Source: Tritrichomonas foetus
Taxonomy: Eukaryota; Parabasalia; Tritrichomonadida; Tritrichomonadidae
Assembly (NCBI GenBank): GCA_001839685.1
Contig: MLAK01000864.1
Location: 7,613 to 20,876, forward strand
Length of the DNA stretch: 13,264 bases
Direction: 5' to 3'
Each line of letters opens with the position of its first letter. The first letter of the stretch is position 1. Shown here in pieces: positions 6,223-12,963 of the stretch. The position numbers and the translations under genes are program-made. The notes below the pieces were generated by a model. It saw only the letters and a program-made list of their open reading frames with translations. It had not been told where the DNA came from and searched no databases.

Positions 6223-9200
6223 AGGATTCCATTCATCTGTATCATCATTATTGTCATCAGTGTTTCCACTTGATGTTTCAGACATATAATCTTTTCCAGA
6301 TTCATCATCTTCATTATGCTTCTTCGCTTGTTTCTTTAGTGGTGAGTTTCTTATGTTTCTTGGTTTTGGCTGCGGTCTCTTTGGCGGGGTTTTGACATTA
6401 TTTTTCCCTCGGCCTCTACTTTTCCCTTTTCTGTATTTGGAAGGACTTGCTACAGGTCGGTATGAATCATTTGACTCGCTTGATTCAGTAGATTCGCTTG
6501 GCTCTGACTCACTAGATTCACCCGATTTTGATTTTTCATTTTGCTCTTCATCTTTTTCATTTTGTTCATTATTTGATTCAACTTGTTCAGTAGCAACATA
6601 ATCATCGTTTGTATCAATTTGTTCTTCGTCATTTACATTTTCATCTTCATTTATATTTTCATCTTCATTTATATTTTCATCTTCATTTATATTCTCATCT
6701 TCATTTATATTCTCATCTTCAATAATTTCTTGATTCTGCTCCTTTTTGTATTCATTTATTTCTTGAATAGTGTCATTATTTGTTTCTTTATTTTGTTCCA
6801 GCTTTAATTTAATCATTTTCTTGTTATCAACTTTAGTATTTTGCTCATTAATTTCTTCTTTATATTCTTCAAGAAAAGATTGTTTTTGAGTGGCTTTATA
6901 GGATGATGTTTGAATATCTGCTCTTATTGGTTGATTAGTTTTAAAACTTGGTTTATCTTTGGCTTTTTTGTTTTTCATGGTGATTTCTACTGTATCATTA
7001 CTTTCTGTTGATTCATTTGCATCATTTGTTTCAGTTGATTCTTCAGTTGAGTGTTTATTCACAATTTGATGTTTTTGTTTTTGTCGCAATAATGAATTAT
7101 TCAATTCTTTTTTATTGCCATTCGGTGTTTCTGTTTTTGAAGAAGTTGATTTCTTTGGATTGTCTTGAAAAACGTTTGACGAAATAACTCTTTTTTGGTA
7201 TTTGATACATTGGTCAATTCCAGGGAGCTGTTGAATCAAGTAAATAGTTTTTGGTGCAGCCAAAAGGAAAGCTTCTGGTCCAGAAATTGAATGACCTCTT
7301 CCTTTTGAAATTCTGGAAATTTCTTTAAGAACTAAAGCCCATGGAGCTGTTGGTGTTTGGCCTTCAAAGACATGAGAAGTTCCTTCCATTGAAACTCTGA
7401 ATAATGGAGCTTCCTCACCAGTATCAATGATTTCACTGATCCAGTTTGCGCGCTCATCAGGATTATCAACACTAGAAAAGACTCTTAGCGATTTATAGCC
7501 TGCTGGATAAACGTATCGTTGATTATGGAATAATGGCCTATCAGTCACAATAGTACCAATATTTATAATTGAAGAAGTTGCAGTAATTGGAACAGGGAAA
7601 ACAAAATCATTTAATTTCATTGAAGTATCTTCACCCTCTGAAGCGACATTGACGGGAGAATCAATTTTTTGTTCACGTGGAAGTCTTTGTCGAGGTTTAA
7701 CATTTTCAGCTTTAGGAACAGGGACTGGTTTTCGTGCAATTTGTTTCCTTTGATTGAATGAACGACGCTTTTCTTGCCATTCTCCTTCAGATTCGCTACC
7801 ACTGTCATCGTTTTCATTTTCAACATCAGAGCCACTTTCACTTTTAGATGTTTCATCTTCGGAATCATTTTGTGCAGATTCACTGGCTGAACTTTCTTCA
7901 GATTTTCTTTCTTTTTTATGAGGGAAATTATTTCCGTCGTTATCGGTACTAGCTTCGTTCGATGTAGTTTCATATGAGCGCTTTTTAACAAGTCTAAATA
8001 CAGGTCTTTCGGATTTTTCACCAGGATGTTCTTCAGTTTTTTCTTGTTTACTTTGTTTTTGTGCATTTATTTGGTTAGATATAATGGTTTGATTTTGTGA
8101 GATTGTTTTATCAGTTAAATTTGATTGATTTGTTTCACTTGATGCAAACGGATTCGGAATGATAGGTACAACAGGATGTAGTGAACCAATTCCTTGTGAT
8201 GGATTATAAAATGCTGAACTTGGTGCAGGCGGTCGTTTATTAATTGCGTGATCATATAATGTGTGAATTCGTTTGAATATTGAATCATTTTTAGTTATAA
8301 AGGCAGGCAAAGTTGAAACATCAATCATATTCTTAAATTCATCCAATGAAAGTATTTCTTCAATTGTTCCAAGTCCACGCTGTCTCATTTGTGTGAAAAA
8401 GTATTTTTCAACTTGTGAAGTCCATCCATCTGGGAATTTTCTCCATCTTGGTGCAGTTTCAAAAACATTGGGTTCTTCATCAACAACTCTTCGAAGTTCA
8501 TTCATCATTTGAACTCGTTTCTTTGTTCGAATTGATGTTTTATTCTTGTGACCACCTTCTTCAGGTTTAAGATCGCATCTTCGCATATAATCATCAACAT
8601 ATTCTTTAACTTGATCAGCTGTTTTATTTTCAAGTTGAGCACCTTCTCTCATTTCTTCGAAATCTTTTGAAACGCCCATTCTTAAGAGATAATTCGACAT
8701 TTTCCGTTTTTCTTCGGTAGACCAATGCACAGATAAATTAAGTTCGATTTCATCATCATCATCATCACTTGCAATTAACATTGGCATTGAATCAGATGAT
8801 GTTTGACTGCGCTTGAGATTCTCTGCAAGACGAAGAAGTCTTTCATCGAGTACTTTTTGTTCAGCACAAAGAGAGACTTCGCGATATCTTGGATCTGGAT
8901 CTTCTGGAAAGTGATCATATGATCCAAATCCATAGCGATAAGTACCAACAAGTAAGATACGATCATGAGTTTCCGTCCAAGTTGGTGTAGGTGATTTTCC
9001 AAGGGTTCTACTAATCGGAATTTTATTGGAATTTTCTGCAAATGACTCAACAGTTAATTTCAAATAAGCCAAAGCTTCAATTCGTTTTAGAAGGTCATCA
9101 GATACTGCTTTAATTTTCATACGAAATGATGGTTCAGCGAAAACAGACTGTTCCATGAACTTTTGATCAGATTTTTCATCTTCACGAAGTGATGATTTTG

Positions 9201-10911
9201 ACAAAGTTGCAGCTTCACGAATGAAATCTCGAATCATTACAAATGATGAAGATTTCGATGATTGTAAAAGATGCCTGAGAATACTTCTTGATGCATCAAT
9301 AACTACTGCTTCGGAAAGTCGAAGTCCGCCATAATGAATCACTTCTTGCCATCGATTCCAACCATAAGCAAACAAACTTCTAAATAATTGATCTCTTTCA
9401 CGACGTGTCCAAACATGTTCGCTATCATCAGGTGGAAGTGGGAAATGTGGTTTTGTTAATGATTCGCGGAATAGTTGCCAAAAATTCTGTGTTTCTCCAT
9501 ATTCAATATCAAAAATTGTGCAAGAGTCAATTTCTTGATAAGAAGCATTCGAAATAATATATTCTGTCGGTGGAACAGGAGTTACACGAAGAGCTTCAAC
9601 AGCTGCAATTTTACAAAGTGATTCACAATTCGCATCATCACGCGAGTTAACTCGCATACATATGTCTGTAAGCCTTGGTTCACATAAAACTTGGCATTGT
9701 AGGGTATAAATCGCTTTTAGATTACGGTTTGGATTTTTCAGGATTTGTTCCAAAAGGACTGAATGATCACCATCAATAATTACGATATAATCAATGAATT
9801 CTGTCACTACATTTAAAGAGCAATATAATGGATTATAAAGCATGAGCTGTGCATCAGAATTTTCTATTTCAACATTTGGTGAAGTAAGTCGAACAGATGT
9901 TATTTCATATTTAGCAGCAAAATCTTCAACAATGTTAAGAGTTCCATTAAATTGTGACAAAACGAGAATTTTTTTGGCACCTTTCAAATCTTCTTGAATT
10001 AATCTTTGAAAAACAGTCATTTTTGTGGAAGATTTGATAAAATCAATTGGACCAAGTTTTGATTCCATTCCAAGTAAAAGATAAGGATGTGTACAAATTC
10101 TTAAAATTTCATGACAAAGGTGAAAATAACCATTTTCATCACGAAAATCGGCAAAAAGTGCTTTCAAAACAGATTTCTGAACATCTGAAAGTGGGCAATC
10201 CAGAAAATAATGTGGTAATGGCTTCGGATGTGGCACAGTTGGTATCTGATTCAATAAATTAAGAAAATCATTATATAATTCTTTTTCTTCTGATTCCTCG
10301 ATTGGCAAAAAATAATTATCTTTTCTTTTTGTTGCAAAATCTTCCAATTTTCCAATTTCAGGTGGAAGAGCCAAAGTAAAATCTGTTATGAAATGAATAG
10401 ATTTACAGCTTTTTGGCATATGTTTACCTGAATTATAATTATGCAAAATGGCAAAATGGAAATTGATTTTGTTGATTGAACTATAATCTTTATCAGTCAG
10501 CTCAGATGTAGCAATCAAAATATTAAACTTTAACGACTGATCCTGATTAAACATTTTATCTTTCCTTATCTCTTGCCGATGAGCTTGATTTCCGTCATAA
10601 ATAAGCGTTGTTAATCCTTTGAAATTTTTCGTAAGTTCTTCCCACTTTCGTACATTTTTTGAGATAATCAAAAATGGTCCGACATCGCCCATCGATTGGT
10701 AAAGAAAATCTATAAATGCAACAAATGATATTTCCCATTCAATTCCCAAAGAATCGCGGATAGTCGTCTGTTTTGCTGAAGATAATTTGGAAATAACCAA
10801 ATTCAAATTGACAAGCTGAAAATCGTCGAGCTTTTTCTTCGCAAACGTGTATTCTGTAAAATTTTGTGGTGTAAATTCTAATTTGTATGAAGGATCACTG
10901 ACAGGAATCAT
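6220..10911 (-). CDS. CHD6-9-like chromatin protein, degenerate ATPase, FYR fusion
   Basis: This 1563-aa protein, probably nuclear, aligns by eye with CHD subfamily III (CHD6-9/Kismet) but looks catalytically dead. Residues about 28-415 correspond to the SNF2 ATPase. Walker A GxGKT is replaced by GIEWE (56-60), DEAH by HNYN (157-160), LTGTP by ITDFT, and the motif VI arginines are missing. A helicase-C remnant, KILVLSQF, remains (314-321). SANT/SLIDE-like modules follow: VWTRRERDQLF with YGWNRW (500-521), WTETHDRILLVGTYRYGFG (645-663), HWSTEEKRKMSNYLL (729-743) and a last Trp-rich unit (about 822-850). FYRN and FYRC domains lie at about 1115-1240 (DRPLFHNQRYVYPAGYKS; APLFRVSMEG; GPEAFLLA). 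Acidic and Ser-rich linkers, an (NINEDE) repeat (about 1397-1427) and a basic segment (about 1493-1530) complete the tail. No chromodomains precede the ATPase region. The start is the first ATG and the stop is TAA. It may act as a scaffold or histone-binding subunit. Confidence 0.85.
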   Translation of the reverse strand: MIPVSDPSYKLEFTPQNFTEYTFAKKKLDDFQLVNLNLVISKLSSAKQTTIRDSLGIEWEISFVAFIDFLYQSMGDVGPFLIISKNVRKWEELTKNFKGLTTLIYDGNQAHRQEIRKDKMFNQDQSLKFNILIATSELTDKDYSSINKINFHFAILHNYNSGKHMPKSCKSIHFITDFTLALPPEIGKLEDFATKRKDNYFLPIEESEEKELYNDFLNLLNQIPTVPHPKPLPHYFLDCPLSDVQKSVLKALFADFRDENGYFHLCHEILRICTHPYLLLGMESKLGPIDFIKSSTKMTVFQRLIQEDLKGAKKILVLSQFNGTLNIVEDFAAKYEITSVRLTSPNVEIENSDAQLMLYNPLYCSLNVVTEFIDYIVIIDGDHSVLLEQILKNPNRNLKAIYTLQCQVLCEPRLTDICMRVNSRDDANCESLCKIAAVEALRVTPVPPTEYIISNASYQEIDSCTIFDIEYGETQNFWQLFRESLTKPHFPLPPDDSEHVWTRRERDQLFRSLFAYGWNRWQEVIHYGGLRLSEAVVIDASRSILRHLLQSSKSSSFVMIRDFIREAATLSKSSLREDEKSDQKFMEQSVFAEPSFRMKIKAVSDDLLKRIEALAYLKLTVESFAENSNKIPISRTLGKSPTPTWTETHDRILLVGTYRYGFGSYDHFPEDPDPRYREVSLCAEQKVLDERLLRLAENLKRSQTSSDSMPMLIASDDDDDEIELNLSVHWSTEEKRKMSNYLLRMGVSKDFEEMREGAQLENKTADQVKEYVDDYMRRCDLKPEEGGHKNKTSIRTKKRVQMMNELRRVVDEEPNVFETAPRWRKFPDGWTSQVEKYFFTQMRQRGLGTIEEILSLDEFKNMIDVSTLPAFITKNDSIFKRIHTLYDHAINKRPPAPSSAFYNPSQGIGSLHPVVPIIPNPFASSETNQSNLTDKTISQNQTIISNQINAQKQSKQEKTEEHPGEKSERPVFRLVKKRSYETTSNEASTDNDGNNFPHKKERKSEESSASESAQNDSEDETSKSESGSDVENENDDSGSESEGEWQEKRRSFNQRKQIARKPVPVPKAENVKPRQRLPREQKIDSPVNVASEGEDTSMKLNDFVFPVPITATSSIINIGTIVTDRPLFHNQRYVYPAGYKSLRVFSSVDNPDERANWISEIIDTGEEAPLFRVSMEGTSHVFEGQTPTAPWALVLKEISRISKGRGHSISGPEAFLLAAPKTIYLIQQLPGIDQCIKYQKRVISSNVFQDNPKKSTSSKTETPNGNKKELNNSLLRQKQKHQIVNKHSTEESTETNDANESTESNDTVEITMKNKKAKDKPSFKTNQPIRADIQTSSYKATQKQSFLEEYKEEINEQNTKVDNKKMIKLKLEQNKETNNDTIQEINEYKKEQNQEIIEDENINEDENINEDENINEDENINEDENVNDEEQIDTNDDYVATEQVESNNEQNEKDEEQNEKSKSGESSESEPSESTESSESNDSYRPVASPSKYRKGKSRGRGKNNVKTPPKRPQPKPRNIRNSPLKKQAKKHNEDDESGKDYMSETSSGNTDDNNDDTDEWNP
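6631..6720 (-). repeat. 18-bp tandem repeat, five units, inside CHD-like gene
   Basis: Five consecutive 18-bp units run on the plus strand as ATTTATATTTTCATCTTC, with one or two substitutions in the outer units (first unit ATTTACATT..., last two ...ATTCTCATC...). On the coding strand each unit encodes the acidic hexapeptide ending NINEDE; the variant unit gives NVNDEE-like residues. The period is a multiple of three, so the frame is kept when copies are gained or lost. Confidence 0.9.
7192..7584 (-). other. FYRN-FYRC domain region
   Basis: This part of the CHD-like gene encodes about residues 1110-1240. FYRN is recognisable by DRPLFHNQRYVYPAGYKS followed by RVFSS. FYRC follows directly, with APLFRVSMEG, HVFEGQTPTAPWALVLKEI, SGPEAFLLAAP and IQQLPGIDQC. 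These two domains fold together and are typical of chromatin regulators such as MLL-type methyltransferases and TBRG1. Joining them to a CHD6-9 backbone is unusual. Confidence 0.85.
9667..10830 (-). other. Degenerate SNF2 ATPase region
   Basis: This part encodes about residues 28-415 of the CHD-like protein. The order of SNF2 blocks can still be followed (FQLVNLNLVI, DSLGIEWEISFVAFI, VGPFLII, FNILIAT, the DEAH-equivalent, KILVLSQF, IVIIDGD). Most catalytic residues are changed, and the region is shorter than in active CHD enzymes. Confidence 0.8.
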
Positions 10912-11045
10912 TTGGCTTGTTCAATCTCTTGATTTCCACTTTTTCTATAAATGTAAAAAACACGTTTATTTTCGATTCATTTTCAAAGAGTCAACGCTAT
11001 TCAATTTTCTCCTTCTCAAGATTTCCAAACATACTGCTAATTAAA

Positions 11046-11063
11046 AAGGTCATTTTTGACCTT
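11046..11063. repeat. Hyphenated palindrome AAGGTCA-N4-TGACCTT
   Basis: Two perfect 7-bp inverted arms are separated by TTTT. It lies about 135 bp upstream of the CHD-like ATG and 19 bp upstream of the small ORF start. It looks like a site for a dimeric DNA-binding protein; a related inverted pair occurs at 12890-12905. Confidence 0.5.
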
Positions 11064-11070
11064 AACGATA
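11063..11070 (+). promoter_or_regulatory. Myb-recognition-like TAACGATA
   Basis: TAACGATA matches, as I remember it, the overlapping Myb recognition elements described in the Trichomonas vaginalis ap65-1 promoter. It lies 8 nt before the TCATT initiator-like sequence and 12 nt before the ATG at 11082. The match is short, so function is inferred. Confidence 0.35.
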
Positions 11071-11075
11071 ACATC

Positions 11076-11080
11076 TCATT
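11076..11080 (+). promoter_or_regulatory. Initiator-like TCATT before small ORF
   Basis: TCATT matches the trichomonad initiator TCA(+1)Py(A/T) exactly. With A11078 as +1, the 5' UTR to the ATG at 11082 would be 4 nt, typical for this lineage. Confidence 0.4.
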
Positions 11081-11081
11081 G

Positions 11082-11177
11082 ATGGCGGCATTTTGGCGCA
11101 AGAATGACGAAAGTGCAGGCAACTTGATAATTAATATTATTTCAAAAGTTTTTTATGAGTCACATGATTCTAAATGA
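11082..11177 (+). CDS. Possible 31-aa small gene or truncated gene start
   Basis: The ORF runs from ATG to TGA and encodes 31 residues starting MAAFWRKNDE and ending YESHDSK. It is charged at both ends with an aliphatic middle (NLIINIISKVF), so an amphipathic helix is likely. I do not recognise it. What makes it more than a random ORF is its signals. A canonical TCATT initiator is 4 nt upstream, a Myb-like TAACGATA is just before that, and TAAA follows the TGA directly. The first codons also form a small GC-rich island in AT-rich DNA. It could be a genuine microprotein, the 5' stub of a broken gene, or chance. The longer frame upstream (from about 10917) crosses the promoter signals and is less credible. 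Confidence 0.35.
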   Translation: MAAFWRKNDESAGNLIINIISKVFYESHDSK

Positions 11178-11181
11178 TAAA
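11178..11181 (+). terminator. TAAA directly after small ORF stop
   Basis: TGA is followed immediately by TAAA, a trichomonad-type polyadenylation signal position. A four-base match is weak alone but agrees with the initiator at the other end. Confidence 0.3.
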
Positions 11182-11269
11182 CACTATAATATGCCTTGAG
11201 TTAGATGAGGAAATACAAAAATGAAATATATAAAAATATCTACAAATAATATTTAAACATAAATAACAA

Positions 11270-12568
11270 TTAAAGAGGGATAAAGGGAAGTCTCAGTATT
11301 TCGTTTCGACTGTTAATATTGAATCGTGTGACATGAACAGGATCATTAAAATATTTACAAGCTTCGATTAATTTTGATATTTTCTTTGATTCACTCTTAA
11401 TAACAACAGCGGAGTCCGCAACACTGTCTGATTTACACCATATAAAAAACCTGTTTGCAATCGGTAAAGCGAGATATACAGATTTCGAATATGATCGAGC
11501 GAAAATTGTAGCGGTGATGATTAAATTGTGTATATTCGGCATGAGTTGTGTTGGAATTTTTTGGCTTGTCATTCCCAGACTTCTGTAGTTTTTATTGCTT
11601 GTTATTTGGAAATATGGGCATTTCGGCTTATTTTTCTTGATTTCTATTTGAAGGGCGGTTATGAAAACTCTGATTGGACGAATAAAAGATGGTAGTGCAT
11701 CAAGAAGTGATGCTTCAGGCTCAATCGATGCTTTTAGAGCAATCGCATATCGAAAACACCCATGTCTGAGAACAACAAGGTGATTTTTTTGACCTTTGAT
11801 GTAAATTGATGGTGAGTGAACTTCAGTTTCACCTTTCTTGTTTTTTACAAGGCCAATTTCATAATAGAATTCATTTTGATCTTTCGTAGGTGAATTAAAT
11901 TGAAAATGCTCAAATTGTGAGCGAAAACATAAATATATAGTTCGAGAAACATCAATTGGATAGTTAGTAAAAATGAAATAATCACTATACATAACAGCTA
12001 AATATTCAATAGGTGATGTGTTGATATGTAGTAAAGCAGTAACCGTTTTTTCGAGTTCTGTTGAATAAATATTTGATGGCAAATCGATTCTTAAAATTGA
12101 GTCGTAGAGAATCGGCATCATCATATTTGGATTGTAAATCGATTTGGTAATTAATTCAAAAGCGTGCTTCATTAGATCTCTCGATTCGGGAAAAACATCT
12201 CCTGTTTTCGGGTCGCGGGTTGGCATCGGAAAAAAAAGCTGGAATATTCGCTTGTAGCAAAGAAGAATGGTGTGAAGGAATTGGTATTGCGGCGTTTTTG
12301 AATATTCGCGAGTAATTGACATCCAAATATTATCGCCTAACTCAAGCAGGGCCGTCTCGTGGTTTTTGGTTTGAATGTAATCGCATGGCTGAGAATGGTT
12401 AAATATTTTGCAGAACCCAACAAATGTGATAAATAAACCCGCTTGATTGATCGCAAAGTGTTCATTTTGTTCCGATTTTGTATATGAAAAGTAGAGAATC
12501 GGCTCTGACATTTCGATATCTGTGATTTTCGATTCATACACGAAAAAAGAGAAAAAATCTGATTGCAT
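11270..12568 (-). CDS. CCZ1: CCZ1-like subunit of the Mon1-Ccz1 Rab7 GEF
   Basis: Ccz1 pairs with Mon1 to activate Rab7 on late endosomes and autophagosomes. The 432-aa protein, close to human CCZ1 (about 480 aa), follows the family pattern of three longin domains. The first starts at once with DFFSFFVYESK, ends a strand with EPILYFSYT, and has DNIWMSITREY (about residues 79-89). A helix, HTILLCYKRIFQLFF (about 99-113), resembles the YxxLFxG-type helix of CCZ1. The second begins near IEYLAVMYSDYFIFTNYP (about 197-214), closely like the CCZ1 block before its tyrosine-rich repeat. The third is near HLVVLRHGCFRYAIAL. I chose the ATG at 12568. The frame stays open to TTG at 12628, but no earlier in-frame ATG exists, and the longin fold begins directly after this Met. 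An out-of-frame ATG lies 11 nt upstream. The stop is TAA. There are no membrane segments. Confidence 0.75.
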   Translation of the reverse strand: MQSDFFSFFVYESKITDIEMSEPILYFSYTKSEQNEHFAINQAGLFITFVGFCKIFNHSQPCDYIQTKNHETALLELGDNIWMSITREYSKTPQYQFLHTILLCYKRIFQLFFPMPTRDPKTGDVFPESRDLMKHAFELITKSIYNPNMMMPILYDSILRIDLPSNIYSTELEKTVTALLHINTSPIEYLAVMYSDYFIFTNYPIDVSRTIYLCFRSQFEHFQFNSPTKDQNEFYYEIGLVKNKKGETEVHSPSIYIKGQKNHLVVLRHGCFRYAIALKASIEPEASLLDALPSFIRPIRVFITALQIEIKKNKPKCPYFQITSNKNYRSLGMTSQKIPTQLMPNIHNLIITATIFARSYSKSVYLALPIANRFFIWCKSDSVADSAVVIKSESKKISKLIEACKYFNDPVHVTRFNINSRNEILRLPFIPL

Positions 12569-12794
12569 AACTTTAACATTATTTTTATTCAATTTTTTCA
12601 GAGGAATTGATATTTGGCGATAAACCAAATTGTATTAATTTGAGAAGTAAACGGTCTCCATATATTTTTAATCATATCTTTGACTATTCTCAAAATCAAT
12701 CTTATAAAACTATTCCATTAAATTTTTTTCTCCTTGAGTCTTCAGAATATTGTATAAATTATTTACTTAAGGATAAACTCCGGTGAAGTGATGT

Positions 12795-12809
12795 GAAGAA
12801 TCATTCTTC
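12795..12809. repeat. Perfect hairpin GAAGAAT-C-ATTCTTC
   Basis: The arms are 7 bp and perfect around one C. The hairpin overlaps a TCATT initiator-like sequence (12801-12805) that precedes a 15-codon ORF at 12811-12858. It could fold in RNA or be a protein-binding palindrome. Confidence 0.4.
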
Positions 12810-12889
12810 AATGGATGACCTCGGGATCAAAAAGTTTGTTCATATTCTGAGCATTTGAATGATGTAAAATATTAGGGTCCCTTTTTAGA

Positions 12890-12905
12890 TTGACCTAAAG
12901 GTCAA
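12890..12905. repeat. Hyphenated palindrome TTGACC-N4-GGTCAA
   Basis: Perfect 6-bp arms are separated by TAAA. The half-sites are the same GGTCA core as in the palindrome at 11046-11063 but face the opposite way, with the same 4-nt spacer. It lies about 320 bp upstream of the CCZ1-like ATG. Confidence 0.5.
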
Positions 12906-12936
12906 AATAAAAAAGATGCAAATTTTGAAAATAAAT

Positions 12937-12963
12937 GTATTGCAAAGCAAAAGTATTGCAAAG
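12937..12963 (+). repeat. 11-bp direct repeat GTATTGCAAAG
   Basis: Two perfect copies lie at 12937-12947 and 12953-12963, a 16-bp period. It is probably a small local duplication; no function is suggested. Confidence 0.7.

Larger units (their letters stand above)
10912..11081. promoter_or_regulatory. Spacer upstream of CHD-like gene and small plus-strand ORF
   Basis: This 170-bp spacer would be a divergent promoter if the small ORF at 11082 is real. It contains a hyphenated palindrome AAGGTCA-TTTT-TGACCTT (11046-11063) directly followed by TAACGATA (11063-11070), and then TCATT (11076-11080) facing plus. On the CHD-like side I see TAAACGTG (minus strand, around 10960-10967) but no canonical initiator near the ATG. 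Confidence 0.45.

Noticed and set aside
6353..6807. Plus-strand ORFs of 82 and 74 aa
   Set aside because: They are antisense to the low-complexity acidic tail of the CHD-like gene; their Ser/Asp- and Ile/Phe-repeat content is a by-product of the repeats.
7617..8066. 149-aa Lys-rich minus-strand ORF
   Set aside because: It is another frame of the Ser/Glu-rich linker of the CHD-like gene, with no initiator and no protein-like core.
11082..11099. YY1-like ATGGCGGC and E2F-like TTTTGGCGC
   Set aside because: These animal-type motifs coincide with the first codons of the small ORF (Met-Ala-Ala-Phe-Trp-Arg), and there is no reason to expect the same factor specificities here.
1018..12568. A functional gene cluster or operon
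   Set aside because: Strands are mixed, each gene has its own spacer, and products belong to separate pathways; proximity of COG2 and CCZ1-like traffic genes is probably coincidental.
12337..12579. 80-aa minus-strand ORF overlapping the CCZ1-like 5' end
   Set aside because: It is out of frame within a well-supported coding region and has no recognisable composition; its ATG is discussed only for start choice.
12786..12860. C/D box snoRNA as an annotated feature
   Set aside because: The C box has a mismatch at its last base and no terminal stem forms, so it is kept only as a possibility to check.
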